A stretch of 64,000 nt of DNA from positions 1-64,000 of the forward strand of contig NZ_JAHESE010000036.1 of the NCBI RefSeq assembly GCF_018598175.1. Reading direction: 5' to 3'. Shown in pieces: positions 41,663 to 51,320 of the stretch. The notes beneath the pieces were generated by a model. It worked only from the letters and a program-made list of their open reading frames with translations, made no database searches and was not told where the DNA came from. Origin of the DNA: Dawidia cretensis. GTDB lineage: Bacteria > Bacteroidota > Bacteroidia > Cytophagales > Cyclobacteriaceae. The translations under genes were made by a program, and so were the position numbers. Position 1 is the first letter of the stretch, and each line of letters opens with the position of its first letter.

Positions 41663-43091
41663 GATGAAATTGAATTCCATAGTAGCGATAGGCTGTATCC
41701 TTTTCCTGGTAACAGCGTGTAGCGTACCACCCTCTCTGGTGCATCGATCAGAGAATAAAACAACTCCTGCGAGCTTCAACGGCTCGCAGGATACTACGAA
41801 TACCGCGAAGATAAAATGGCGGCAATACTTTACCGATCCGAACCTGGTGGCATTGATCGATACGGCGCTTAAGAACAACCAGGAGCTGAACATCACGATC
41901 CGTGAGATCGAGATCGCCCGCAACGAGGTGCGCGCCCGCAAAGGAGAGTACCTGCCGTTTCTCGGCATCCGCGCCGGCGCGGGGCTTGAAAAGGTAGGCC
42001 GCTATACCAACATTGGTGCCAGCGAAGCGACGACCGACATCAAGCCTGGTAAAGAAACGCCCGATCCGCTGCCCGACTTTATGGTCGCCGCCGTGGCAAA
42101 CTGGGAGCTGGACATCTGGCAGAAGCTGCGCAATGCTAAGAAGGCTGCGGTAAGCCGCTACCTGTCTTCGGTAGAAGGCCGGAACTTCATGGTCACCAAC
42201 CTGATCGCTGAAATCGCTAACGCGTACTACGAGCTGCTGGCACTCGACAACCAGATGGCGATCCTCCAGCAGAACATCGAGATTCAAAGCAACGTGTTGC
42301 AGATCGTACGCATGCAGAAGGATGCTGCGCGGGTGACCGAGCTGGCCGTGCGCCGGTTTGAAGCACAAGTGCTGAATACCAAAAGTCAGCTGTTTCTCAT
42401 TCAGCAGAGCATCGTCGAGGCGGAGAACCGCATCAACTTCCTGCTGGGGCGCTACCCGCAGCCGGTGCAACGCAATGCCGAAAACTTTATGACCCTGGTG
42501 CCTGACAGCATTCACACTGGGCTGCCGGCACAACTGCTGGCCAACCGGCCGGACATTCGCCAGGCCGAAATGGATCTGGCGGCCGCCAAGCTGGATGTAA
42601 AATCGGCTCGGGCACAGTTCTATCCTTCGCTGGGGATCTCCGCGGGCATCGGCTTCCAGTCGTTCAATCCGTCGTACCTGATCCGCACACCCGAGTCGCT
42701 GATCTACTCGCTCGCCGGCGACCTGGTGGCACCCCTGGTGAACCGGAACGCCATTAAAGCGACGTACTACAGCGCCAACGCGCGGCAAATACAAGCGATC
42801 TATAACTACGAGCGTACAATCCTCAATGCGTACGTCGAGGTTGTGAATCAGCTGTCGAAGATCAACAACATGAAACAGAGTTACGTGTTGAAAGAAAGAG
42901 AAGTGCAGGCACTCACGGTGTCGATCACGATCTCCGATAACCTCTTTAAATCGGCGCGAGCCGACTATATGGAGGTGTTGATCACACAACGCGACGCGCT
43001 GGAATCGCGCTTCGAGCTGATCGAAACAAAAAAACAGCAACTCAACGCCATGGTCAATATCTACCAGGCATTGGGCGGCGGCTGGAACTAA
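41652..43091 (+). CDS. TolC/OprM-family outer-membrane efflux lipoprotein
   Basis: About 479 residues with a lipoprotein signal peptide (MKLNSIVAIGCILFLVTACS, lipobox VTAC). It has the OEP repeat architecture of NodT/OprM channels: WRQYFTDPNLVALIDTALKNN marks the first helical repeat, and LLANRPDIRQAEMDLAAAKLDV the conserved ANRPDI motif of the second. It forms the outer-membrane tunnel of the RND system. ATG codons at 41649, 41652 and 41664 are all possible starts; the lipobox is within reach of each. A strong terminator follows the gene. Confidence 0.92.
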   Translation: MDTKMKLNSIVAIGCILFLVTACSVPPSLVHRSENKTTPASFNGSQDTTNTAKIKWRQYFTDPNLVALIDTALKNNQELNITIREIEIARNEVRARKGEYLPFLGIRAGAGLEKVGRYTNIGASEATTDIKPGKETPDPLPDFMVAAVANWELDIWQKLRNAKKAAVSRYLSSVEGRNFMVTNLIAEIANAYYELLALDNQMAILQQNIEIQSNVLQIVRMQKDAARVTELAVRRFEAQVLNTKSQLFLIQQSIVEAENRINFLLGRYPQPVQRNAENFMTLVPDSIHTGLPAQLLANRPDIRQAEMDLAAAKLDVKSARAQFYPSLGISAGIGFQSFNPSYLIRTPESLIYSLAGDLVAPLVNRNAIKATYYSANARQIQAIYNYERTILNAYVEVVNQLSKINNMKQSYVLKEREVQALTVSITISDNLFKSARADYMEVLITQRDALESRFELIETKKQQLNAMVNIYQALGGGWN

Positions 43092-43118
43092 AATATCAAC
43101 TTCCGTTGAGATGTGGGG

Positions 43119-43153
43119 GCTCCCTTTGGCTTCGGCCGGGGGAGCTTTTTTTT
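43119..43153 (+). terminator. Intrinsic terminator of the RND operon
   Basis: A GC-rich stem GCTCCC / GGGAGC with an inner GGC TTCG GCC tetraloop helix is followed by eight T. It starts 28 nt after the outer-membrane channel stop and lies just before the convergent hydrolase gene. Confidence 0.85.
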
Positions 43154-43160
43154 AAGGGCA

Positions 43161-44288
43161 TCACTTGTACGCTTCCCACCACCGGGTGAAGCGTTGGCGG
43201 GCATGAAGATATACCGGTTGGCCGATCATGGGCGTAATGACCACGGGGTGACCCGGCGTCGCCGCGATCCGTGTCAGATGTTCTAACGGTTCATACCAGG
43301 CATGACGCGCCAGGGCAAACCGGGAGTGGTGTACAGGCAATAACATGCTCGCCTTAACGTCGTGCGCGACCTGGAGTGTTTCTTCCGGCAGCAGGTGAAT
43401 GTGCTGCCAGGCACTGTCGTACTGCCCGTTTTCGACGATCGCCAGATCGAAGGGACCAAATGTTTCGCCGATGGCAGCAAAGTGCCGGTCATAGCCGCCG
43501 TCGCCACTGATGTAGAGTGAAGCACGGGGCGACTGAATGACAAATGAAAGCCACAGCGTATTGTTTTGATGCAGGCCGCGCCCGGACTTATGGCGAGCAG
43601 GCTCGGCAGCAATAAAGAAGCCCGTGTCCAGCACCTCGCGTTCATGCCAGTCCTTCTCCAGGATTTGCTCCGGGCGGTAGCCCCACCGTTCCAGGTGCGC
43701 TCCCACACCGAGTCCGCAGATGACGTGGGACGTTTGGTCTTTCAAGGCCCGCATCGTTTCATAATCGAGGTGGTCGTAATGGTCGTGCGAGATGAGAATA
43801 TAATCGATCGCGGGTATATCAACAGGGGTATACGCGGTCGTGCCGGCGAAAGCTTTTACCGAACCCGGCACCGGCGAAGCATTCGTACTGAACACCGGGT
43901 CGACGAGTATTCGCTTTTTCCCCACCTGGATAAAACACGAAGAATGTCCGAACCAGATGACCACCGTGCTATCGATCGGGAGATGGTGAAGATCTGTTTT
44001 AACAAAGGGTAGGGGACGCCCGGGGGTGCGATCCGGGTTTTTATCGAAGAGAGCTTTTCGCAGCGAACCCCAAAAAGTATGGCCGTTGGTGAACGTCGAT
44101 GTCTTGGTGATGTTTTGGAACTTGTCGTCCTGGTAGTGGGAAGTGTGCTGTATGTGGTCTTGCAGGGCACCCGACGGCGACTGGCCGAAGACCGGGTGCT
44201 GCAGGTATATAGAGACCGTAAGGATCAACAGGACTATTGTGACGAATACGAATGTGAGGAGAATCTTTTTAATCTTGGGGACGCGCAT
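43161..44288 (-). CDS. Membrane-anchored metallo-beta-lactamase-fold hydrolase (NAPE-PLD-like)
   Basis: About 375 residues. An N-terminal membrane anchor (ILLTFVFVTIVLLILTVSIYL) is followed by a metallo-beta-lactamase fold. The metal motif is SHDHYDHLD (HxHxDH), with GHSSCFIQ and VDPVFS before it, the middle His in PARHKS, and Asp/His in SGDGGYD and PVHHSRF. This arrangement fits the UlaG/N-acylphosphatidylethanolamine-phospholipase-D-like branch, suggesting a lipid or phosphodiester substrate in the periplasm; that is inferred. I take the start MRVPKIKK at 44288; an ATG at 44291 is adjacent and one at 44330 gives a longer product. Confidence 0.82.
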   Translation of the reverse strand: MRVPKIKKILLTFVFVTIVLLILTVSIYLQHPVFGQSPSGALQDHIQHTSHYQDDKFQNITKTSTFTNGHTFWGSLRKALFDKNPDRTPGRPLPFVKTDLHHLPIDSTVVIWFGHSSCFIQVGKKRILVDPVFSTNASPVPGSVKAFAGTTAYTPVDIPAIDYILISHDHYDHLDYETMRALKDQTSHVICGLGVGAHLERWGYRPEQILEKDWHEREVLDTGFFIAAEPARHKSGRGLHQNNTLWLSFVIQSPRASLYISGDGGYDRHFAAIGETFGPFDLAIVENGQYDSAWQHIHLLPEETLQVAHDVKASMLLPVHHSRFALARHAWYEPLEHLTRIAATPGHPVVITPMIGQPVYLHARQRFTRWWEAYK

Positions 44289-44351
44289 CATGCAGGAATT
44301 TTGACAACGCAAAATTCCGCAATCCATCAAGTTTTTACTTTGGTGAAAAGG

Positions 44352-44382
44352 TTGAAGTTGCTTTGTTGAAACGTTACCTTAG
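44352..44382 (+). promoter_or_regulatory. Candidate promoter of the YciI gene
   Basis: A TTG (44352-44354) and TACCTTAG (44375-44382, one mismatch to TAnnTTTG) are separated by 20 nt, the spacing expected for Bacteroidota -33/-7 elements. The predicted transcript start is 10-15 nt before the ATG at 44401. Confidence 0.4.
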
Positions 44383-44400
44383 AAAATAAAAAGCACACCT

Positions 44401-44703
44401 ATGTTTGTGATCAATCTGCACTATATCGTACCGCTCGACGAGCTGGACGCCCACATGAAAGAGCATGTGGCGTTTTTACAAAAGTATTACAAGGAGGAGG
44501 TCTTTATCGCCTCCGGCCGCAAGGTGCCGCGCACCGGCGGCATCATCCTTGCCGTGGGCCGCTCGAAGGAGGAGATCGAAGACATTATGCAGGAGGATCC
44601 GTTTTGTACAAACGGCCTGGCAGAAGTTACCGTAACGGAGTTTCTGACGTCGCAGACCCATCCGGCCTTTAAAAAGCTGCTCAAAGAGGTCTTTAACAGT
44701 TAG
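44401..44703 (+). CDS. YciI-family protein
   Basis: A 100-residue single-domain YciI-like protein of ferredoxin-like fold. It starts MFVINLHYIVPLDELDAHMKEHVAFL; the central His/Asp pair and GGIILAVGRSKEEIEDIMQEDPF are the typical core. In related proteins a His-Asp dyad is the putative active site; the reaction is not known. It stands as a single gene between divergent and downstream genes. Confidence 0.87.
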   Translation: MFVINLHYIVPLDELDAHMKEHVAFLQKYYKEEVFIASGRKVPRTGGIILAVGRSKEEIEDIMQEDPFCTNGLAEVTVTEFLTSQTHPAFKKLLKEVFNS

Positions 44704-44773
44704 CACGCCGGACATACGGAAATAGCATAATTGTTATTTTTTGTATCTTAGAGGTTATCTATACCTGTCTGTT

Positions 44774-46714
44774 ATGAGGATCAAGGCCTGTCTCGCGTTG
44801 GTGTTGTGGGGTGCTATGTTTTGCCCGGCGTTTGCACAGTTCGAATGGTTGGAAGATGCCATTCGTGATTTTTCCACTAGTCAGCTTTGGGAGTCCGAGC
44901 CGCTCGCCGTCGATTGGAAGATGAACCCTGCCTTGCAGGCCGATTTCAATGAAGGGTTGAACAACCTCCTGGAAGACAATCCGTCCCTGGCCGAAACGAA
45001 CCTGACCGCCGTAATCGAAAAAGATTCTACCGCCTGGCAGGCCTATTATTTCCGCGCTGCCGCCCGTAAGGCGCTGCGGAAACTTATCATCGCGCGCGGA
45101 GATCTGTTGAAGGCGCTCGCGCTGCACGACTATTTCTACGAGGGCCTGGTAGAGCTGGCTAAAATTGAATACCTCGGTCGCGGGATAACCGTGAGCGAGC
45201 TGATTATCAACAAAGCCATTCGCCTCGACCGCTCACGGGGAGCAGCCCATTACTTGAAAGGCGATATCAACCTCGCGCAGCACGAGCTTCGGAAAGCCAT
45301 CAACAGCTACAACGACTGCCTGGCGGCCGACAGCCTTTTCCACGATGCCCGCATCAAGCTGGCGCTGCTCGATGTCTTTGAAAAGCGGGATATCACCAAA
45401 GCTCTCGCGCACCTGAACAAAGTACTGCAAAACGACTCCCTGCAGCGAACGGCCTTGCTTTTCCGAAGTATGCTGGGCCGCGACAGAGATATACACCGGT
45501 CCGTAAAAGATTTATCTATACTGATCCGGTTGCGCCCCAACGATATCATGCCGCGCTACTACCATGGATTATTCCTGACCGACCTCGGTGATTATGAAAA
45601 CGCATTCAACGATTTTCAGAATGTGATCAGCCACATGGACATTGGCGACAACCAATTCGACGGCAAACAAACAGGCATCGATCGGATCATCAACCTACAA
45701 AACGTGGGAGCCTATATCCTGCGGCGAATCTACGGATTGTCCGATGCCGACGCCGCCCGGATCAAAGAAGCCTTTTGTTTGCTATTAGCCGATAAATGTG
45801 GTAAAAGCATTGTCGTGCTCGAACAGATGTCAAACGGTACGACGGAGCCCTCGGTGGTATATTTAAAAGCGGTGGCTTATGAGCACAACAAGCAGCATCC
45901 CAAGGCGCTGCAATACTATGGCATCGTGCTTGGCCTGGACGACAAACTTGCCGAAGCGTACAAAAAGCGCGGCATCTACCGGCAGGAGCTGCAACAATGG
46001 GATAAATCCGTCGAAGACTTTACGGCCTACCTCAAGCTCTTTCCCGACGGCTATGTTATCCACCGCATACGCGGTGTCTCCTATTATTACCTGAATCGCT
46101 ATCCCGAGGCCATTGCCGATTATACCGCCTACTTAAAGAAGGATAGTAGTAACGTCGAAGTGCTCGGCAATCGGGGCATGGCCTACCAGATGTCAAAGCA
46201 GTGGATGAAAGCATACGTCGACTTTGCAGCATCCGGTAACCTTCATGCCGTGAATTTTTCGAGGGTGGAGAAGGTAGTCGACTCTGTTTTGCATGTAAAA
46301 GATACCGCCCAGGCCTTGTTCTATCTCGATACATTTATCAAGGCTGCGCCGGGATTTACAGAAGGATATATACAGAAATTTAAAATACACATGGCGCGCA
46401 ACGAGTGGGCGCTGATATCGCCAGAGGTGGCGTTGGCCGTCATCCATGCCCGCAGTGATATTTCCAAGCCGACACGTTCATACCTCATGACCATGAGCGC
46501 GCTGCTGCAGGCCCGTTCCAGCGACACCAGCGAAGCTGTCAAGTCCCTCAACGAAGCCATCAGGTTCGATCTTAAAAATGATCTCGCCTACCTGGAGCGT
46601 GGTCGTATATACCTGGCCATGGGCAAGATCTCCAAAGCTGAAAGCGATCTGAAAGAAGCCTCCGCGCTGGGCAATCAGCAAGCGCAGCAATTGCTGGCGT
46701 CAATAGTACGATAA
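44774..46714 (+). CDS. Secreted tetratricopeptide-repeat protein
   Basis: About 646 residues with a signal peptide (MRIKACLALVLWGAMFCPAFAQ). Nearly the whole mature protein is TPR-like: helical pairs with A-Y/W spacing recur, clearest at AYYFRAAARKALRKLIIARGD, AYKKRGIYRQELQQWDKSVEDF, GYVIHRIRGVSYYYLNRYPEAI, NVEVLGNRGMAYQMSKQWMKA and the C-terminal LAYLERGRIYLAMGKISKAES units. It is probably a periplasmic or outer-membrane-associated scaffold. It is convergent with the interrupted Asp-box protein gene, separated by 14 nt. The start at 44774 gives the signal peptide; a TTG at 44741 is unlikely. Confidence 0.8.
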   Translation: MRIKACLALVLWGAMFCPAFAQFEWLEDAIRDFSTSQLWESEPLAVDWKMNPALQADFNEGLNNLLEDNPSLAETNLTAVIEKDSTAWQAYYFRAAARKALRKLIIARGDLLKALALHDYFYEGLVELAKIEYLGRGITVSELIINKAIRLDRSRGAAHYLKGDINLAQHELRKAINSYNDCLAADSLFHDARIKLALLDVFEKRDITKALAHLNKVLQNDSLQRTALLFRSMLGRDRDIHRSVKDLSILIRLRPNDIMPRYYHGLFLTDLGDYENAFNDFQNVISHMDIGDNQFDGKQTGIDRIINLQNVGAYILRRIYGLSDADAARIKEAFCLLLADKCGKSIVVLEQMSNGTTEPSVVYLKAVAYEHNKQHPKALQYYGIVLGLDDKLAEAYKKRGIYRQELQQWDKSVEDFTAYLKLFPDGYVIHRIRGVSYYYLNRYPEAIADYTAYLKKDSSNVEVLGNRGMAYQMSKQWMKAYVDFAASGNLHAVNFSRVEKVVDSVLHVKDTAQALFYLDTFIKAAPGFTEGYIQKFKIHMARNEWALISPEVALAVIHARSDISKPTRSYLMTMSALLQARSSDTSEAVKSLNEAIRFDLKNDLAYLERGRIYLAMGKISKAESDLKEASALGNQQAQQLLASIVR

Positions 46715-46728
46715 TCTACTTTCGAAAA

Positions 46729-48723
46729 TTATTTATACATCATTCTCACGAGTGAGTGTAGCAGTGGCACTTTGTTGCTGCCGGGTATTAACCCGGGACA
46801 ATAGGTTTGCATAAACCGGGTAATCTCCAGATCCATGGATGTCGTTGTGGCGTTTCTTATTTCAAGCTTCCAGGGCAGACAGAAAGAGTTTACGCTGTAG
46901 TAGCGGTGGGTTATTTCCAGGATGTTATTCTGATTGTCTTTTAGCTCGATTTTGATCCAATTCGATGTTGTACTGATAAATTGACGTGCTTGTTCCAGCA
47001 AAGCATGCTCCAACGTGAGCGAGTCAACGACAGGTATGCTGTCTACCAATGCCACAAGCCGGTCGAAATCCAGTTTATTTTTGTTAAAAAAGAAACGGTC
47101 GTCAGTATCTTCAAAGCGGCTTGACTTCTTCTTTTTCTTCTTGGAGGTTTCTCCTTGTTGATAGTGGCGAATATCTTTTTTACAGCGGACGAAGTCCGCA
47201 GTGGTAAATCCGAGGTCATGGACAGTTACCCGTTTAGGATCTGGCCGGATGATGCGGTGCAGCAAGGCATCTACTACGGCGGCGTCAATCTCACGTGCGC
47301 CGGGCTTTATTGGCTTGACCTCCTCGTCATCCGATGTTTGTTCCGTAAGTATATACTGTGTCCCCTGTAGGGTATATACGAGATCCTGGGAATATCCATG
47401 AAAGCATCCCTGGGATCCCTGGCTGAAGGTAATGGATGTCACGCCGTTCGTTTCCAGCTTCGCGAACAGGGCAGACAACGAGGCTATGTCTACCGTTTCG
47501 GTCTTGATGTTGTAATAACACAAAGAATCGTCGGAAACGCGGTACAGTAGCTCGTCGGGAGATAGGTAAGACAGTTTTTCAGGGTCTTTTACCGTGAAGG
47601 GCAACGTCAGAACTTCTTCCCAATCATTGGATTCCCGTCCGTCGGCGGAGAGGGGTGCTTGGTAGATTTTATTTTCCGCTACGGCAAACTGTCCCATTTC
47701 ATAGTAGCCAAAGATAACAGGGGCAACACGGGCCAGCTTATCGGACGTCATTGGCGCGACCCGCAAGCTATTGTCATTCTTGTATTGCACGACCTCGCGG
47801 CCGTTCGTCGTGAACAGGCTTCCGTTGCGGCAGAAACGCGCCTGCGGAATCGATGCTTTCGGGTATTGATGGATGGCTTCGAGGTGATCATCCGCCCGTA
47901 CGACCCGGTTATTATCCTTGATCAGATAAAGCACATCGTTGTTGGCGTCGGTATTAAAGCCAACATACCCGGGCAGTGCCTTCCAATAAATGGAGTCACG
48001 ATGTGTGAAGAAGACCATGCTCTCCTGTGTCACCAGAAAGTAGTCCCGGAAGATCGCGATGTCGTTAATCTCCGGACGGGCGCTTCGGTTGGTTTTGGTA
48101 TAAGCCTTCTGGTCCAGCGGGGTAGGCATACGTTGCCAGTGGCGGCAGTTGTCGTCGGTATAGCCAATCAGGTTCCAGAGTGAACCGACGATGCCTTCTT
48201 TTTTTGTATTGAAGTAGAGTGCTGAATACCGCTGCTGTTTGGTTTCCACAATAGGTAAATGCTGCCAGGTGATGCCGTAATCGGCGGTATAAACAATGCC
48301 TTGCCCCGACACACTCATCCACGCTTCTCCGTTGTCGAGGCTCCACGTTCCGTCCACCCAGCCGTTCAATCCAAAATCTACTTTCTGCCAACTTTTGCCG
48401 GCATCTGCGGTGCGATAGATGACGTTGTCATTGTTCCCGGAAAGAATGCCGGTAGTGGCCGTAAAGAAGTTGATCTGGTGTATGCGTGCCGACGGCAGGA
48501 TGCCGCCGACGGCTGCTGGTGGACAGCTTCTCCAACAGCCGGTGAGCGAGTCGGCGATGGCTACTTCGCCCGCACGCGTGCCGATGATGTACTTTTCATC
48601 CGGGGTTACGTCCTATGTAAAGGCGTAGCTTTCGAGCTTGAGCGGAGCCATTGACTGTTGTGCAAGGGCAGGAATCTCCAATAGAATGGATAGGAAGAAA
48701 AAAAAGTAGACAAGGTGCTTCAT
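46729..48723 (-). pseudogene. Secreted Asp-box (BNR-like) protein gene interrupted by one in-frame TAG
   Basis: Reading from the ATG at 48723 gives a good signal peptide (MKHLVYFFFFLSILLEIPAL, then AQQSMAPLKLESYAFT), then TAG at 48613-48615, codon 37. The same frame continues with no shift for another 627 codons, immediately with coding-like sequence (DVTPDEKYIIGTRAGEVA). Asp-box/BNR-type repeats follow: YRTADAGKSW, YTADYGITW. These repeats form beta-propellers in sialidases and YCF48-like proteins. The C-terminal third contains a Lys-rich run (KKKKKKSSRFEDTDD) and no known catalytic signature. Possibilities are a recent nonsense mutation, a sequencing error, stop-codon readthrough, or translation from the ATG at 48369, which would lack a signal peptide. 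Function is unassigned. Confidence 0.75.
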
Positions 48724-48887
48724 AGACGGCTTCAGAAGGTAAAATAAAACAATCCGGTAGTAGGATGCAGAGAGTGCCTGCATTTCATATGCCAAACCTA
48801 ACTTTTTGTAGGTCGAACCAGGCTTTCGGTGTTGAATGCACTCAGAAGGGCCTTTTATTTTGTAGTATTAAAGAAGATTCGAGCGCC

Positions 48888-51050
48888 ATGAAGCCACGGA
48901 CCGACATTTCCAGGAGAACATTTCTACGACAAGCCGGCTTGTCTGGCGCGGCGTTGACGCTCGGCTGTTATTGGCCTACTACGGCCGGAAACGCCCGGGA
49001 AGTCGTTCGCCTGGAAGGCGCGGCATCCGCGTCTACGCAGCTCATGGCCTGGATCTCAATAGACGGCGCCGGCAAGGTCACAATCTTTTGCCATCGCTCT
49101 GAAATGGGGCAGGGTACCTGGCAGGCAATTCCGCAGATCGTTGCAGAAGAATTGGAGGTAAACCTCGACGAAGTAACGATTCAATACGCACAAGCCAATC
49201 CGCAGCAATATGGCCCCCAGCCGCAGGAGGGAAGCTTCTCCATCCGGGGATGGTATGAGCAACTATTACGCGTCGGCGCCTCCGCCCGCGAGATGCTGGT
49301 AGAAGCCGCGTCCAAACAATGGAAGGTACCCGCCAGCGAGTGCCAGGCTAAGGGTGGCACCGTCGTGCATCGCCCCACGGGCAGAAAGCTGAGCTACGGT
49401 GCCCTCGTACAAGACGCAGCACAGCTGTCGCCGCCGGAGCGGCTTACGCTTAAAAATCGAAAAGACTATACCGTCATTGGCAAATCGCTTCGGCGAAAAG
49501 ATATACCGGCCAAGGTTAATGGAAGCGCGATCTTTGGCCTGGATAAAAAACTGCCTGGCATGCTCTATGCCGTGGTTGAGCGCAGTCCCCGGTTCCGGGG
49601 TAAAGTAAAAAGCTTTGATGATACCGCGACGCGGGCAATACCCGGTGTGAAGCATGTAGTCACCGTGCAGCGCGCGGTCTTCGGACTGCTATATGAAGGT
49701 GTCGCAGTGATAGCCGACTCGTTATGGACGGCCATGCAAGGCCGCAAGCAATTGAAGGTAGAATGGAACGATGAAGGCTTCGACCACCTCGACTCCGAGC
49801 AGATCACCGCCCGTATGCGCGACGAGCTTACGCGGCCGCTGCCGTCGGAGGCGTTCGAGACGGCGTTGAAGGGTGCCGCCGCGTCCATCGAGGCCATCTA
49901 TGAAACGCCCTATCAATCGCACAGCTGCATGGAGCCGCTCAACTGTACGGCTGATGTAAAAGCGAACAGTGTCGAGATCTGGGGACCTATACAGGAAGCC
50001 AACTGGATCCAAGCCGACCTGAGTGACCGCCTGAACATTCCAAAAGAAAACGTAAAGGTCAATATGACTTTCCTTGGCGGCGGGTTTGGACGAAAAGCCT
50101 TCCCCGACTACCCCATGGAAGCCGCGCTTCTTTCGCACGCTGTGAAGGCGCCCGTACAGGTCGTATGGACCCGCGAAGACGACATGACCGGCGGGCCTTT
50201 TCGCGCAGGTGCCATGCATCGTTGCCGTGGTGGTATCGACGCGCAGAAAAATATCTTTGCACTTCAGGTGGTTTCGTCATCGCAGTATATCGGGCAGGGG
50301 GAAGACAACATTGCCACGCCGCAACCCGTCTCTACAAACTCAGGCGGGCTCGCCGGCCTGAGTACCGATTACTATAAAACGATACCGCACTATAGCTTTG
50401 GAGGTATACCCATCAAGTCGCCCATTCCCACCATGTGGTGGCGTGCGCCCATTGCCAACGTCGACGCCTTCGCCGGCGAAAGTTTTATAGATGAGCTGGC
50501 GCACCTGGCAGCGCAAGACCCCCTGGCGTTCCGCCAAAAACATTGTGTATCGCCGCGCTACCGGGCGTTGATGGAAAAATTGGCCGCCATCAGCCAGTGG
50601 AACATGCGGCATAAAAATGAAGGCTGGGGTGTGGCGATCACAGATGCCTTTGCCGGTATCGTCGGGCAAGTGGTACGTGTGTCGCGTCGGCCCGACAACA
50701 AAGTAAAGATCGATAAAGTGTATGCCGTGATCGACTGTGGTTGGTATGTAAACCCGGATATCATTCGCGCGCAGGTAGAGGGCAGCATCATTATGGGCCT
50801 GGGCGCTGCCATCACACATGCCACACACTTCAAAGAAGGCAAAGCGGTCGAAAGGAACTTTAACACCTACCCCATGCCCCGCATCGGCGAAATCCCCGCC
50901 ATCGAAGTCCATATCATGGAGAACGACGAAAAGGCCGGCGGCGTAGGAGAGCCCGCCTTACCCGCCCTGGCGCCAGCGTTGTGCAATGCCATCTTTGACC
51001 TCACTGGAAAGCGGATACGCACACTGCCGTTCAAACTCGACGAAGTATAA
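48888..51050 (+). CDS. Orphan IorB-type molybdopterin-binding subunit (xanthine dehydrogenase family)
   Basis: About 720 residues. A twin-arginine signal (SRRTFLRQAGLSGAAL) exports the folded, cofactor-loaded protein. The isoquinoline 1-oxidoreductase beta-subunit layout is clear: an aldehyde-oxidase-like duplicated module, GQGTWQAIPQIVAEEL in the first copy, the cofactor contact GGGFGRKAFPDYP, and the late VGEPALP with the catalytic Glu. This subunit normally works with a small 2Fe-2S partner (IorA) and a cytochrome. No such gene is adjacent, so the partner must be elsewhere or absent. I start at ATG 48888 because the Tat motif follows directly. A candidate promoter is TTG at 48832 and TATTTTG at 48856. 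Confidence 0.87.
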   Translation: MKPRTDISRRTFLRQAGLSGAALTLGCYWPTTAGNAREVVRLEGAASASTQLMAWISIDGAGKVTIFCHRSEMGQGTWQAIPQIVAEELEVNLDEVTIQYAQANPQQYGPQPQEGSFSIRGWYEQLLRVGASAREMLVEAASKQWKVPASECQAKGGTVVHRPTGRKLSYGALVQDAAQLSPPERLTLKNRKDYTVIGKSLRRKDIPAKVNGSAIFGLDKKLPGMLYAVVERSPRFRGKVKSFDDTATRAIPGVKHVVTVQRAVFGLLYEGVAVIADSLWTAMQGRKQLKVEWNDEGFDHLDSEQITARMRDELTRPLPSEAFETALKGAAASIEAIYETPYQSHSCMEPLNCTADVKANSVEIWGPIQEANWIQADLSDRLNIPKENVKVNMTFLGGGFGRKAFPDYPMEAALLSHAVKAPVQVVWTREDDMTGGPFRAGAMHRCRGGIDAQKNIFALQVVSSSQYIGQGEDNIATPQPVSTNSGGLAGLSTDYYKTIPHYSFGGIPIKSPIPTMWWRAPIANVDAFAGESFIDELAHLAAQDPLAFRQKHCVSPRYRALMEKLAAISQWNMRHKNEGWGVAITDAFAGIVGQVVRVSRRPDNKVKIDKVYAVIDCGWYVNPDIIRAQVEGSIIMGLGAAITHATHFKEGKAVERNFNTYPMPRIGEIPAIEVHIMENDEKAGGVGEPALPALAPALCNAIFDLTGKRIRTLPFKLDEV

Positions 51051-51072
51051 TCATAACGTGCACGGTACGTGT

Positions 51073-51204
51073 CTGGCGCATACTTAACGCTCGCCAGATA
51101 TCTGTATTGCTGGCGCAAGGTATTAGCGCCGGGCGTTAGCGGAGGTGCGGTACTTGTGACGTAAACTGTATGCAGTCTTAGACTGCCGAGTGCCCCGCAG
51201 GGGC
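51073..51204. repeat. Dispersed intergenic hairpin repeat, copy 3, with an extra CTGGCG hairpin
   Basis: This occupies the start of a 381-bp gene-free gap. A first hairpin CTGGCG..CGCCAG (51073-51097) is followed by the full repeat (51110-51204). The full repeat has CTGGCGC / GCGCCGG, GGTGCGGTACTTGTGAC, AAACTGTATGCAGTCTTAGACTGCCG (a GCAGTC/GACTGC hairpin), then GCCCC GCA GGGGC. Order and sequence match the copy at 35.87 kb. The rest of the gap (51205-51431) holds the katG promoter region with inverted repeats. Confidence 0.7.
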
Positions 51205-51320
51205 CTTTTCGCCGCCTCAGACCCACGACCCCTGACGCATATCATAACACTTGCCACACATTCCTGTTATTTTCCTGGGGTAAAGACAATCAGCCGCTTA
51301 ATAGAGACAAAACATGGGTT

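Noticed and set aside
41748-43040. A 430-codon open frame antisense to the TolC-like gene
   Set aside because: The plus strand encodes a clear outer-membrane efflux protein in a three-gene operon; the reverse frame is a shadow rich in Arg/His/Gln.
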